NCBI GenBank assembly: GCA_040757205.1
Contig: JBFLXL010000008.1
Location: 33,363 to 97,362 of the forward strand
Direction of reading: 5' to 3'
Source: Bacillota bacterium
GTDB taxonomy: Bacteria; Bacillota; Desulfotomaculia; Desulfotomaculales; Desulforudaceae
Length of the DNA: 64,000 nucleotides
Each line of letters starts with the position of its first letter. Position 1 is the stretch's first letter. This document shows positions 41,491-51,008 of this stretch, piece by piece. The notes under the pieces were generated by a model that saw only the letters and a program-made list of their open reading frames with translations, was not told where the DNA came from and did no database searches. The translations under genes and the position numbers were made by a program.

Positions 41491-42879
41491 TTGAGCCTTG
41501 AACCTTCCCCAGTGGAGGAGCTGCAGCGGCGGACCGCCCCGGCGCCCAGGAAAGGGGCCCGGCCGCTGGCCGCCCTGCGCCACCGGAACTTCCGCGTCTA
41601 CTGGCTGGGGCAGTCGGTATCCCTGGTCGGCACCTGGATCCAGAACGTGGCGCTGGCGTGGCTGGTCCTGGAGCTGACCGGCTCGCCCCTGCTCCTGGGG
41701 CTGGTCGGCGCGGCCCAGTTCGCGCCCATTATGCTGTTCAGCCTGCTCGGCGGGGTGGTCGCCGACCGCATAGCCAAGCGCCGCCTGATCATCGGCACCC
41801 AGTCGGTGTTGATGCTGGTGGCCTACACCCTGGGGTTCCTCACGGTCACCGGGCTGGTCCAGTACTGGCACGTCCTGCTGTTGGCGTTCGTGGTGGGGCT
41901 CGCCAACGCCCTGGACATCCCGGCCCGCCAGTCCTTCCTGATCGAATTGGCCGGGCGCGAAGACCTGATGAATGCCATCGCCCTGCACTCCTCGATCTTC
42001 AACGTGGCCCGCTTCGTGGGCCCGGCCGCGGGCGGCCTCCTGATCGCCGGGTTCAGCCTGCCGGTATGTTTTTTCGTCAACGGGTTGAGCTTCACGGCCG
42101 TGCTGGCGAGCCTCTTCTTGATTCGGACCGCGAACCCGCCCCCCGCCGACCGGGCCCTCAAAAAGGTGTGGGCCGAGATCGGCGAGGGCCTCAACTACGT
42201 CCGGAGCACCCCCACGGTGCTGTACCCGATCCTTCTGATGGCCGTGTTGAGCCTTTTCGCCTTCAACTTCAACGTCCTGGTGCCGGTCTACGCTCGCGAG
42301 GTGCTGCTTCAGGGTGCGCAGGGCTTCGGTTTCCTGATGGCCGCTCACGGGCTGGGCTCCCTGGCCGGGGCGTTCTACCTCGCCATGATCAGCCACCGGG
42401 GCCCGCGCGCCGAGGTGCTCTTCGCGGGGGCGCTAGGGCTTTGCCTGGCCCACCTGGCGCTGTCCTTCACCGGCCTGTTCTGGCTGGCCCTGCCGGTGCT
42501 GGCGCTGGGGGGCCTGTCGATGATGGTGTTCGCCGGGCTTGTGAACACCACGGTCCAGCTGGCCGCGCCCGACCGCCTGCGGGGCCGGGTGATGAGCGTC
42601 TACTCCCTGGTCTTCCTGGGGATGATGCCGCTCGGGAACCTGATGGCCGGCGCCGTCGCCCACCGCTGGGACGCGCCGGCGGCCTTCGGCGCCGGCGCCG
42701 TAGTGGGGCTCTGCGGCCTGGCCCTTCTGGCCGGAAAGGTGCCGCGCACCGCTGCGCCGGCAAGCCCCGACGCCCACGCCGGTGCCGACGCAGCCGCTGC
42801 ATTCACCGGTTCCGTCATCCCCGTTGACTCCACCGCGCCCGCCGCCGCGGAGCGCCGCCCGGAAAAGCCCACCGAATAA
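41491..42879 (+). CDS. MFS exporter, EntS/DUF894 type
   Basis: The 462-residue product has about 12 helices. It opens LRHRNFRVYWLGQSVSLVGT, typical of MFS_3 exporters, with GGVVADRIAKRRLI as the loop 2-3 motif and FNVARFVGPAAGGLLIAGF in the fifth helix region. Relatives export siderophores or drugs. The tail of about 50 residues is Ala/Pro-rich and probably disordered. TTG start with GGGAGG eight bases upstream. No linked biosynthetic genes. Confidence 0.9.
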   Translation: MSLEPSPVEELQRRTAPAPRKGARPLAALRHRNFRVYWLGQSVSLVGTWIQNVALAWLVLELTGSPLLLGLVGAAQFAPIMLFSLLGGVVADRIAKRRLIIGTQSVLMLVAYTLGFLTVTGLVQYWHVLLLAFVVGLANALDIPARQSFLIELAGREDLMNAIALHSSIFNVARFVGPAAGGLLIAGFSLPVCFFVNGLSFTAVLASLFLIRTANPPPADRALKKVWAEIGEGLNYVRSTPTVLYPILLMAVLSLFAFNFNVLVPVYAREVLLQGAQGFGFLMAAHGLGSLAGAFYLAMISHRGPRAEVLFAGALGLCLAHLALSFTGLFWLALPVLALGGLSMMVFAGLVNTTVQLAAPDRLRGRVMSVYSLVFLGMMPLGNLMAGAVAHRWDAPAAFGAGAVVGLCGLALLAGKVPRTAAPASPDAHAGADAAAAFTGSVIPVDSTAPAAAERRPEKPTE

Positions 42880-42996
42880 GATAGGATAGACAGCGTGTCG
42901 CGCGGGCGCCAGTTGGATGGGAAACTTTTCTTCCGCATCCCCGCCCGGGTATGCTATCATAAATGGCGACATAGTTTGGGCGGGAGCGTGACAGAA

Positions 42997-44418
42997 ATGG
43001 AACTGGTCCGGGACGGCAAGAACCGCTACCGTCTCCCCCGCAAGGGCAACATGCGGGTGGACGCGGTGGTCTACGTCAACGAGGTGCTGCTGCCGCTTTT
43101 GCGCGACGACAAGAGCCTGGAGCAGTTGGCCCACGCGGCCATGCTGCCCGGCGTGGTCAACCCGGTGGTCGGTATGCCCGACATCCACGAGGGTTTCGGC
43201 CTGCCGATCGGCGGGGTGATGGCGGTCGGCGAGGACGGCGTGATTTCGGCCGGGGCGGTGGGGATGGACATCAACTGCGGCGTCCGCCTGATCCGCACCG
43301 GCCTGCGGGTGCGGGAGGTCCCCGTCCCGCAGCTCAGAAACCTGATGCTCACCGCCGAGGACTACGTGCCCACGGGGGTCGGCAAGAAGAGCAAGCACGG
43401 GGAGCTTTCCCGGCGGCTGTTTGCGCGGGTGGCGAAGACCGGGGCCCGCGCCCTGGTGGAACAGGGAGTGGGCGACGCGCGCGACCTGGAATACATTGAG
43501 GAGGGTGGCTGCCTGGCGGGCGCCGACCTGGACGCGGTGAGCCGCGAGGCTTACAAGCGCGGCGAGGCGCAGCTGGGCACGCTGGGGGGCGGCAACCACT
43601 TCATCGAGTTCCAGGAAGTGGCCGAGGTCTACGAGCCGGCGCTAGCCGAGCGGTGGGGGCTTTTCCCCGGACAGCTGGCGGTGATGATTCACACCGGCAG
43701 CCGCGGGTTCGGGCACCAGATCTGCACCGACTTCAGCCGGAGCCACGTGACGGTCGCCAAGAAATACGGCATCGAACTGCCCAACAAAGGGCTGGCCTGT
43801 GCCCCGAGCGACTCCCCGGAAGGGCGGCAATATTTTCAGGCCATGGCCTGCGCGGTGAACTTCGCGTTCGCCAACCGGCACCTGATCAGCCACGACGTCG
43901 GCCGCGCGTTCGCCGACGTGCTCCGCCAGGACCCGGAAAAGCTGGGCTGGCGGCTGGTCTACGACGTGGCGCATAACATCGCCAAGTGGGAGCGGCACGG
44001 AGGGCGCAAAGTGCTGGTACACCGCAAAGGAGCCACCCGGGCGCTGCCGCCCGGGCACGAAGACAACCCCCGGCCCTACCGGGAGACCGGGCACCCAGCC
44101 CTGATCCCCGGGAGCATGGGCACTTCCTCGTACGTACTGGCCGGCACCGAGCGGACGGCGGAGACCTTCTTCTCGGTCAACCACGGGGCCGGGCGGGTGC
44201 TTTCGCGGGGCGCGGCGGAACGCACCATCAGCCGCGAGCAGTTCGAGGAATCGATGGGGCCGGTGCTCTACAACGTGCGCAACTTCAAGGAAATCGTCGA
44301 CGAGTCCCCGCTCGCTTACAAAGACGTCGACCAGGTGGTGGAGACCCTGGCCGAGATCGGACTGACCACGAAGGTGGCGCGGCTTTTGCCCCTGGCGGTC
44401 ATCAAGGGAAAGGACTGA
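42997..44418 (+). CDS. rtcB: RtcB RNA ligase
   Basis: All family blocks are visible: GMPDIHEGFGLPIGGVMA, AVGMDINCGVRLIRTG, LGTLGGGNHFIEFQ, VMIHTGSRGFGHQICTD, VAHNIAKWE, HRKGATRALPPGH and the C-terminal SVNHGAGRVLSRGAA holding the guanylylated His. RtcB joins RNA 2',3'-cyclic phosphate ends to 5'-OH ends using Mn2+ and GTP. I use ATG 42997 with GGGAG upstream; an in-frame GTG nine bases earlier is possible. The cca gene follows eight bases later, so both are tRNA-related. A split tRNA later in the window is group I, not an RtcB substrate. Confidence 0.96.
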   Translation: MELVRDGKNRYRLPRKGNMRVDAVVYVNEVLLPLLRDDKSLEQLAHAAMLPGVVNPVVGMPDIHEGFGLPIGGVMAVGEDGVISAGAVGMDINCGVRLIRTGLRVREVPVPQLRNLMLTAEDYVPTGVGKKSKHGELSRRLFARVAKTGARALVEQGVGDARDLEYIEEGGCLAGADLDAVSREAYKRGEAQLGTLGGGNHFIEFQEVAEVYEPALAERWGLFPGQLAVMIHTGSRGFGHQICTDFSRSHVTVAKKYGIELPNKGLACAPSDSPEGRQYFQAMACAVNFAFANRHLISHDVGRAFADVLRQDPEKLGWRLVYDVAHNIAKWERHGGRKVLVHRKGATRALPPGHEDNPRPYRETGHPALIPGSMGTSSYVLAGTERTAETFFSVNHGAGRVLSRGAAERTISREQFEESMGPVLYNVRNFKEIVDESPLAYKDVDQVVETLAEIGLTTKVARLLPLAVIKGKD

Positions 44419-44426
44419 GGCTTTAA

Positions 44427-45902
44427 GTGTTCTCCCCCGGGGTGCGCAAGGTGCTGGACATTATCAACGCGGCGGGGCGCGAGGCCTACGTGGTCGGGGG
44501 CGCGGTGCGCGACCTGCTGCTGGGGCGCGAGCCCAAGGAGTTCGACGTTTGCACCGACGCCTGCCCGCGGGAAGTGCTGACCCTGGCGGCCGAAAACCGG
44601 ATCAAGGCTTTCAAGAAAGGGGCCGCCTTCGGGGTGACGTCCTGGATTCTGGACGACGAGGAGATCGAGATCGCCACTTTCCGGACCGAGCTTTACGGGA
44701 ACGACGCCCACCGCCCGGAGAAGGTGGAGTTCGTCTGGGCCCTGGAGGACGACCTGGCGCGGCGCGACTTCACGGTGAACGCTATCGCCATGCGCGCCGA
44801 CGGCAGCATCGTCGACCCCTTCGAGGGCCGCGCCGACCTGCAGGCGGGGGTGCTGCGGGCGGTGGGCGACCCGGAGGAGCGGTTCGGGGAAGACGCCCTG
44901 CGGATGTTCCGCGCCTGCCGCTTCGTGGCGGAATACGGCTTCACCCTGGACCCGGAGACCAAGGCGGCCATCCCGCGGGCCCTGCAGCGGGTGGCCGGGC
45001 TCTCGGTGGAGCGGGTGCGGGACGAGGTGTACCGCACGCTGATGGCGGAACACGCCGCGGCCGGGCTGGAGCTGATGCGCGAGACGGGGCTTTTGGCCGC
45101 CGACTGCCGGGGGCGGGTGAACGGGGCCGACACGGTCGTCTCGGTGCTGCCGGAGCTGGCGCGCCTGGCGGGGGTGGCCCAAAACCCCGAGTACCACCAG
45201 TTCGACGTGTGGGAGCACACGCTGCGGGTGGTGGAAAACGTCCCGGCCGAGCCGGTGCTCCGCTGGGCGGCCCTGCTGCACGACACAGCCAAGGGGCTGC
45301 CCGAGGTGCGCGGGACCAACCGGCGCGGCCTGCCGACCGACTACGGCCACGCCCGGAAGGGGGCCCAGATCACCGGGCGGGTCATGGAGCGCCTGCGTTT
45401 CCCGCCGACCTTCGCGCGGCGGGTGACCTGGCTGGTCAGAAACCACATGCGCTTTCCCGAACTGGAGGAGCGCTTCGTGCGGCGGTGGCTGAAAAGCCTG
45501 GCGCCCGACTTCCACAGCCGGCAGGAACTGCTGGAGGCGGTGGGGGAGTGCCTGGTGCTGCGGCGCGCCGACCTTTTGGGGGGCAAGGTGGATACGCTCG
45601 CGGTCCTGGACGGCAATGAGCGGCTGGCGGAAATGGTGAAGGACATCATGTGGCGGGTGCCGTTTTACCCGGAGGACCTGGCCATCACCGGGGGCGAGGT
45701 GGCCGCCCTGGTCGGGCGCGGTCCACAAGTTAAACAAGTAATGGAGGACCTGGTGGTGCGGGTGCAGGGCGGGCAACTGGACAACCGCCCGGTGGTCCTG
45801 AAAGAGGCGGTCGAGAAAAAGGTGTGGCGCCGGAAAGTGGCCGCCGGCGGACGGGGGCCCGGCGGCGGGCGCAAAGCGCCGCGCGACCGCCCGCCTTCTT
45901 GA
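44427..45902 (+). CDS. cca: CCA tRNA nucleotidyltransferase with HD domain
   Basis: The nucleotidyltransferase head domain has AYVVGGAVRDLLLGREPKEFD and LARRDFTVNAIAMRADGSIVDPF. The RNA-binding region has GEDALRMFRACRFVAEYGF. An HD domain follows (VWEHTLRVVENVP, WAALLHDTAKG, GHARKGAQITGRVMERL), which in some members trims phosphates. The enzyme adds or repairs the CCA end of tRNA. At 491 residues the length suits the HD form. GTG start eight bases after rtcB; the C-terminus is basic. Confidence 0.94.
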   Translation: MFSPGVRKVLDIINAAGREAYVVGGAVRDLLLGREPKEFDVCTDACPREVLTLAAENRIKAFKKGAAFGVTSWILDDEEIEIATFRTELYGNDAHRPEKVEFVWALEDDLARRDFTVNAIAMRADGSIVDPFEGRADLQAGVLRAVGDPEERFGEDALRMFRACRFVAEYGFTLDPETKAAIPRALQRVAGLSVERVRDEVYRTLMAEHAAAGLELMRETGLLAADCRGRVNGADTVVSVLPELARLAGVAQNPEYHQFDVWEHTLRVVENVPAEPVLRWAALLHDTAKGLPEVRGTNRRGLPTDYGHARKGAQITGRVMERLRFPPTFARRVTWLVRNHMRFPELEERFVRRWLKSLAPDFHSRQELLEAVGECLVLRRADLLGGKVDTLAVLDGNERLAEMVKDIMWRVPFYPEDLAITGGEVAALVGRGPQVKQVMEDLVVRVQGGQLDNRPVVLKEAVEKKVWRRKVAAGGRGPGGGRKAPRDRPPS

Positions 45903-46075
45903 GGTTGCCGCTACGGCTAGGCATAAGCCTTCCTACAGGCTGAACCCGGGATATTGCTCTAAGGGCATCATTCCCCTGGGACCAACCGGAAGGGGACAGC
46001 TTTTTGTCCAGAATCCCTGGGTATTCCAGGTGTTCTGGTTATCTTCAGCACTTATCACGCAGTGTCCCGGGGATA

Positions 46076-46891
46076 CTAGCGCAGCCGTTCCACGCGGGCG
46101 CCCGCGGCGACCTGTTCCGGGGTCAGGTGGTAGACTTGGTCCAGGAGGGCGGTGCGGAAACTGGCCGGCCCGCGGGCTTCCCCGGCGGCCTTCTCGGCGG
46201 CCAGGCCGTAGGCGGCCAGTGCGCCCGCTGCGGCCACCAAAGGGTCCCTCTCCACGGCCGCGAAGGCCGCGACCAGCGCGGTGGCCATGCAACCCGAGCC
46301 GGTGATGGTGGTCAGCCATTCGTGCCCGTTATCCACGGCCAGCACCCGCTCCCCGTCGGTGACGATGTCACGCCGTCCCGTGATTACCACGGTGGTGTCG
46401 TACCGGCGTGCCAGCGCCCCGGCCGCGGCTGCGGGGTCGGCCACGCCTTCCACGCTCTCCACCCCGCGGACCACGCCGCCGGCGCCGCTCAAGGCGCCGA
46501 CCTCGCCCGAGTTGCCGCGCACCACGGCCACCCGCAGCCCGTCGAGCAGGCGCAGGCTGGTCTCGGTGCGGTAGGCGGTGGCCCCCGCGCCCACCGGGTC
46601 GAGCACCACCGGGAGGCCCAGTTCATTCGCGTGCCGTCCGGCGAGCAGCATGGCCTCCACCCAGGCCGGACTCAACGTGCCGATGTTAAGGACCAAGGCT
46701 CCGGCCAAGCCGGTCATCTCGGAGACTTCGTCGATCGCATGGGCCATCACCGGCAGCGCGCCGATGTGCAGGGTAACGTTGGCGGTGTCGTTCATCACCA
46801 CGTGGTTGGTGATTTGGTGGACCAGCGGTTTGGTGGCACGGATACGTTTTAGGGCATCCGCGAAGCGCAAGTTTAATTCGGTTACGTTCAC
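46076..46891 (-). CDS. thiM: Hydroxyethylthiazole kinase
   Basis: The product starts MNVTELNLRFADALKRIRAT and contains PLVHQITNHVVMNDTANVTL, ALVLNIGTLSPAWVEAMLLA, VVLDPVGAGATAYRTETSLR and WLTTITGSGCMATALVAAFA with the catalytic Cys. ThiM phosphorylates hydroxyethylthiazole in thiamine salvage. GTG 46891 follows AAGGAGA. No other thi gene is in the window, and no TPP riboswitch core is visible in the upstream gap. Confidence 0.95.
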   Translation of the reverse strand: MNVTELNLRFADALKRIRATKPLVHQITNHVVMNDTANVTLHIGALPVMAHAIDEVSEMTGLAGALVLNIGTLSPAWVEAMLLAGRHANELGLPVVLDPVGAGATAYRTETSLRLLDGLRVAVVRGNSGEVGALSGAGGVVRGVESVEGVADPAAAAGALARRYDTTVVITGRRDIVTDGERVLAVDNGHEWLTTITGSGCMATALVAAFAAVERDPLVAAAGALAAYGLAAEKAAGEARGPASFRTALLDQVYHLTPEQVAAGARVERLR

Positions 46892-47040
46892 AGGCGATCT
46901 TCTCCTTTTGTACGATGATATTCCAGTATAACCGCTGATTTCGAGAGTGTCCATCCGATCAGGGCTGAAGCGGGGTGACCGGCCGTCCTCTTCGTCATAG
47001 CTTTAAATAACCGGTTAAATTCCGGTCTGTCCACCCGTCC

Positions 47041-47175
47041 TTTCCGAGCGCATGTTTTTTTCGGTAAATTGCGGCAGGCGGGCAGGAACTTTCCAGGATC
47101 CTGACGAAGCTATTCGTCAGGCGGACCCATACAGGGACTCCTAGCACCGAACCCTGGCAGGGACCCATACAGCAA
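47041..47175 (+). promoter_or_regulatory. Structured leader of the LysM-NlpC/P60 gene
   Basis: A 9-bp hairpin (CCTGACGAA with TTCGTCAGG, 47100-47121) is followed by a repeated GGACCCATACAG (47123-47134 and 47161-47172). Between them the strand reads CACCGAACCCTGGCAGGG. Cell-wall hydrolase genes of this type are often preceded by a cyclic-di-AMP riboswitch, but the conserved core is not clearly present. Confidence 0.35.
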
Positions 47176-47210
47176 GCTTTGAGCACAATCCCAAAGGGGG
47201 TGCCGCTTTC

Positions 47211-47933
47211 TTGAAACCTCGAGCCGGCTCTTTACTAAGCAAATTCTGCCTCATCGTTTTGTCCGCGGGACTCATCTGGGGCTTGACCGGCCTCCCCTTC
47301 ACGGGGGTGGATATGGTGGCTCCGGCTGCCGCCACCCAATCCCAGACTCGCTACACAGTAAAAAGCGGCGACTCGCTCTGGACCATCGCCAACCGGCTGG
47401 GAACCTCGGTCACCGCCCTCAAACAGGCCAACAACCTCCGAAGCGATTTGATTTTCCCCAAGCAAGTTTTGGTCATACCGGAAACGGCCGTTTGGGGGCC
47501 GCCGCCCGCCGCGGCGCCGGCGGTGCGCACGGCGCCCAACCCGGCGCCCGGCCGTTCCGGGGACCGGGTGCAGATCATCCTGGACTACGGGCGGACCCTG
47601 GAGGGACACCCGTACCGCTGGGGCGGCACGGCCCCGGGCGGTTTTGACTGTTCCGGCTTCGTCTACCACGTGTTTGGACACCACGGTATTTCCCTTCCCC
47701 GGACGTCCTACGACATGTTCGGGGTGGGTACCCCGGTGAGCCGGGCGGAGCTGCGTCCCGGCGACCTGGTCTTCTTCACCACTTACCGCGCCGGCGCTTC
47801 CCATGTCGGGATCTTCTACGGCAACAACATGTTCTTGCACGGCAGTTCGGCCGGGGGCGCGGTGATCTGGACCAGCCTGGACACCGCGTACTACAGCGCC
47901 CGTTTCCTCGGCGGCCGTCGGATCTTGCCCTAG
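47211..47933 (+). CDS. LysM and NlpC/P60 peptidoglycan endopeptidase
   Basis: A signal peptide (FCLIVLSAGLIWGLTGL...) precedes a LysM repeat (YTVKSGDSLWTIANRLGTSV) at about residues 48-91 and a NlpC/P60 domain. The domain has catalytic Cys in GGFDCSGFVYHVF, His in GASHVGIFYG and the third residue in NMFLHGSS. It is a secreted wall hydrolase that cuts within stem peptides. TTG start after AAAGGGGGTG. The leader upstream has conspicuous structure. Confidence 0.93.
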   Translation: MKPRAGSLLSKFCLIVLSAGLIWGLTGLPFTGVDMVAPAAATQSQTRYTVKSGDSLWTIANRLGTSVTALKQANNLRSDLIFPKQVLVIPETAVWGPPPAAAPAVRTAPNPAPGRSGDRVQIILDYGRTLEGHPYRWGGTAPGGFDCSGFVYHVFGHHGISLPRTSYDMFGVGTPVSRAELRPGDLVFFTTYRAGASHVGIFYGNNMFLHGSSAGGAVIWTSLDTAYYSARFLGGRRILP

Positions 47934-48090
47934 CCGCCGCCCCAGGGGTCAGACCTTAAAACCTCAAAGCTTCAAAACTTGAAGACCGTCAGTTCACCGA
48001 GTGTGCTGATTTGCAGTTTTGAAGCCTGCTCCCCATGACGTTGACAATGGAGGAAAAAGTTGATACATTGAGTGTGGTCTTATGGGGGTG

Positions 48091-49452
48091 ATGAACGTGG
48101 GCAATTTTGAGGAAGTACGCTGGAAAATCCACGATTTTCTCGCCGAAGGCAACTACGAGCCCCTGGAGGAATTCTTACTCGAGGTCCACTACGCGGACCT
48201 TGCTGAGGTTTTGCGCACTTTTGCGCTTGAAGAGCGGGTTGAGCTGCTGCGTCACATAGAGCGCGAGCGCGCGGCCCAGGTGCTGTTTGAGCTGGACCGC
48301 GACGAGATCACCCCGCTCTTGAAGGGCCTGGGGCGCAAGGCCAGCGCCCAGATCCTGCAGGAGATGTCCGCCGACGACGCCGCCGACCTTTTGGGTGAAC
48401 TCCCTGAGGATGAACAGGAACAGTACCTGAGACTGATGTCCGACCCCGAGGCCGAGGACGTGGCCGAACTTCTGGAGTACGGCGCCGAAACGGCCGGTGG
48501 GATCATGACCACCGAGTTCGTCGCCGTCAACAAGGAGCTGACGACGGACGAGGCGATCCAGATTCTGCGGCGCATGGCGCAGGAAGCCGAGACCGTGTAC
48601 TACGTGTACGTGGTCAACGACCAAAACCAACTGGTGGGGGTCATCTCGCTGCGCGAGATGATCTTGGCGGCGCCTGGGGCCCGGATCGAAGACGTGATGC
48701 GCACCAGCCCCCTCATTCGGGTGCTCGTGGACACCGACCGGGAGGAAGTGGCCCGGGTGGTCGCGAAGTACGACTTCCTGGCCGTCCCCGTGGTTAACGA
48801 CAAAGAGGCACTGCTGGGAATCGTCACCGTGGACGACGTTCTGGATGTCATCGAGGAAGAGGCGACAGAAGACTACCTGCGCCTGGCCAGTGTGCACCAG
48901 GAACGATACCTTGAACTGGGCGTCTTACAGCGGGCCGGCCGGCGCCTGCCCTGGCTGATCGCCCTGCTGTTCGGCGCGCTGCTGGCGGGTAGCGTGGTCA
49001 AGTTTTATGAAGACACCTTGGCCGGGGTGGTGGCGCTGGCTTTTTTTATGCCGGTGATCGCCGGTGGTCCGGGTAACGTGGGCACTCAGACTATGGCCGT
49101 GATGGTCCGGGGCCTGGCGACCGGCGAGGTCGACACCAGGCGGGTTACACAGGTGATTTTCAAGGAGATCCGGGTCGGGATGATTGTCGGGGTGATCAGC
49201 GGGCTGGTCCTGGCGGCGATTGCGACGGTCTGGCTGGACTCGGCGTTGCTGGGGGTGGTGGTGGGGGCGTCCTTGGCGGCGGCCATGGCCACGGCCAGCG
49301 CGATTGGGACTCTGTTCCCCCTGTTGATCAACCGGATGGGGGTTGACCCGGCGCTGGCGTCCGGACCGTTCATCACGACGGTGATGGATGCGATCAGCCT
49401 GATGATCTATTTTACAGTGGCCTCCCTGATCTTCTTCCGGTTCATCGGCTAG
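48091..49452 (+). CDS. mgtE: MgtE magnesium transporter
   Basis: The N-domain of helical repeats (ADLAEVLRTFALEERVELLR, MSADDAADLLGELPEDEQEQ) is followed by two CBS domains (IMTTEFVAVNKELTTDEAIQ, VVAKYDFLAVPVVNDKEALL). A linking helix and five C-terminal helices with AFFMPVIAGGPGNVGTQTMA complete the chain. MgtE is a Mg2+ channel gated by Mg2+ binding to its cytosolic domains. I choose ATG 48091 after GGGGGTG; ATG 48082 is also in frame. Confidence 0.95.
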   Translation: MNVGNFEEVRWKIHDFLAEGNYEPLEEFLLEVHYADLAEVLRTFALEERVELLRHIERERAAQVLFELDRDEITPLLKGLGRKASAQILQEMSADDAADLLGELPEDEQEQYLRLMSDPEAEDVAELLEYGAETAGGIMTTEFVAVNKELTTDEAIQILRRMAQEAETVYYVYVVNDQNQLVGVISLREMILAAPGARIEDVMRTSPLIRVLVDTDREEVARVVAKYDFLAVPVVNDKEALLGIVTVDDVLDVIEEEATEDYLRLASVHQERYLELGVLQRAGRRLPWLIALLFGALLAGSVVKFYEDTLAGVVALAFFMPVIAGGPGNVGTQTMAVMVRGLATGEVDTRRVTQVIFKEIRVGMIVGVISGLVLAAIATVWLDSALLGVVVGASLAAAMATASAIGTLFPLLINRMGVDPALASGPFITTVMDAISLMIYFTVASLIFFRFIG

Positions 49453-49488
49453 CCGGACTCGAGACCCGAGCCGGAACGTGAGCGGCAC

Positions 49489-49613
49489 CTAGGAGAGTGT
49501 TGCAAAACCAGAAATCGTTCTAAACGCTTGGAGGCCACGAAAAACAAGCATGGCTTGATGCGGCGAAGCACCTCTTTTTTGCCAGGCGCGAGTTTTTTGC
49601 AGCGGTCTCCTAG
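49489..49613 (+). mobile_element. CTAG-bounded inverted-repeat element, copy B (125 bp)
   Basis: It starts CTAGGAGAGTGTTGCAAAAC and ends TTTTGCAGCGGTCTCCTAG, the same ends as the copies at 6799 and 56241. It is the shortest copy and lacks the central GC-rich segment. Its terminal CTAG supplies the stop codon of ubiX on the opposite strand. Confidence 0.78.
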
Positions 49614-50194
49614 GTGGATGTGCCCCCGGGCAGGCGGTACTTTTCCCCCCAGCCGTCGGCCGGGTGGTGTTCGATGCCGAACTGGCCGAGCACCCGGGCG
49701 GTGGTGTGCCGCACCAGGTCGTCGATGCCGGCGGGCCGCAGGTAAAAGGCGGGCACCGGGGGCATGATGATCACGCCGATCCGGGCCAGCTTGAGCATGT
49801 TCTCCAGGTGAATGGGGCTCAACGGGGTTTCCCGCGGCAGCAGGACCAAGCGCCGCCGCTCCTTAATGGTGACGTCGGCCGCGCGCTGGATGAGGTTTTC
49901 GGCGTAGCCGTGGGCCACGGCGGCCAGGGTTTTCATGCTGCACGGGGCGATCACCATGCCCTCGTGCCGGAATGAGCCGCTGGCGATGTCGGCGTCGAAG
50001 TCGTCCTCGGTGAAGGAAAACGGGGTGCACCCGGCCACCAGGTCGGGGTCCAGCCCGGTTTCCTGCCGGATGATATAGCGGGCGGCCCGGCTGATGATCA
50101 GGTGGATCTCGGCGTTCAGCGCCGCCAGTTCCCGCAGTACGCTGATGCCGTAGACCGCCCCCGACGCGCCCGTGATGGCCACAACGATCCGCAT
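49610..50194 (-). CDS. ubiX: UbiX/Pad1 flavin prenyltransferase
   Basis: The N-terminus VVAITGASGAVYGISVLREL is the flavin-binding start. VIAPCSMKTLAAVAHGYAENLIQRAADVT and LVLLPRETPLSPIHLENMLK are the family blocks, followed by GVIIMPPVPAFY. UbiX makes prenylated FMN for UbiD-type decarboxylases. No ubiD is in the window. The stop codon lies in the end of a CTAG-bounded element, so the native C-terminus may have been altered. Confidence 0.95.
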   Translation of the reverse strand: MRIVVAITGASGAVYGISVLRELAALNAEIHLIISRAARYIIRQETGLDPDLVAGCTPFSFTEDDFDADIASGSFRHEGMVIAPCSMKTLAAVAHGYAENLIQRAADVTIKERRRLVLLPRETPLSPIHLENMLKLARIGVIIMPPVPAFYLRPAGIDDLVRHTTARVLGQFGIEHHPADGWGEKYRLPGGTST

Positions 50195-50261
50195 CCGATG
50201 ACCAGGCCTCCCTTCTCGAAAGATTGTACTTGATTGGTGCGATAAAGGAAAGTGTAGTCAG

Positions 50262-51008
50262 GTGAAACAATACCAGGCCGAGGCCATTGTGCTGCGGTCG
50301 TCGGCCGTCCGGGAGGCCGACCGGACGCTCGTCCTCTTGACCGGCGATCGTGGCAAGATTAGGGTGTGGGCCCACGGCGCGGCCCGGCCGACGAGCCGGA
50401 AGCGCGGCGCCGTGCAGCCCTTTTGCCGGTCCCGGTTCCTGCTGGAGCGGGGCCGGGAGATAGACGTGGTGCGGCAGGCGGAAGCTCTGGAAGAGTTCCC
50501 CGCCCTGCACGCCGACCTGGAGGCCCTGGCCCTGGCGGGCTACGTGTGCGAGGTGGCCGAGGGTTTTGCGGTGGAGGGCCAGCCGGATCCCGGGATCTAC
50601 GTTCTGCTGCTCCAGGTGCTGCGGCGACTGGCGGAGGACAAGAACGTCCTGGCGGTGCGGTTTTTCGAGGCCCGGATTCTGGTGCTGGCGGGCTTCGGCC
50701 CGGAGTTGGGCTCTTGTGCGGGCTGTGGGGCGCGGTCCGCAGTGCCGGTCCGTTTGAGCCCGGCCCTGGGGGGAGTGCTTTGCCGGCAATGCCGGGACCG
50801 GGACCCGCCCGCCCCGTCTTGCGGACCGGCGGCGGTCCAGGTGCTTGGCAAGCTGCTGGAGTGGCCGCTGGACCGGCTGAGCGTGCTCCGCGTCGACGCG
50901 GCGACCGCGCGGGAAGTGGCCGGGGCGCTCCAAGCCTGCATCTGCCGCCACCTGGAGAAGGAGCCCCGCACCCTGGCCTTCCTGCGCAAAATGGACCTCT
51001 TATCTTGA
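50262..51008 (+). CDS. recO: DNA repair protein RecO
   Basis: An OB-fold N-terminus ([21 protein letters not shown]) is followed by a helical domain and a zinc-binding site (SCAGCGARS with CRQCR). RecO works with RecR to load RecA and anneal strands. GTG start at 50262. It precedes glyQS as in Bacillus. A dispersed palindromic repeat begins right at its stop codon. Confidence 0.93.
   Translation: MKQYQAEAIVLRSSAVREADRTLVLLTGDRGKIRVWAHGAARPTSRKRGAVQPFCRSRFLLERGREIDVVRQAEALEEFPALHADLEALALAGYVCEVAEGFAVEGQPDPGIYVLLLQVLRRLAEDKNVLAVRFFEARILVLAGFGPELGSCAGCGARSAVPVRLSPALGGVLCRQCRDRDPPAPSCGPAAVQVLGKLLEWPLDRLSVLRVDAATAREVAGALQACICRHLEKEPRTLAFLRKMDLLS

Noticed and set aside
46892..47000. TPP riboswitch upstream of thiM
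   Set aside because: Neither the CUGAGA element nor the ACCUGAUC/GGAUAAUGCC core is present; only a weak resemblance around 46955.
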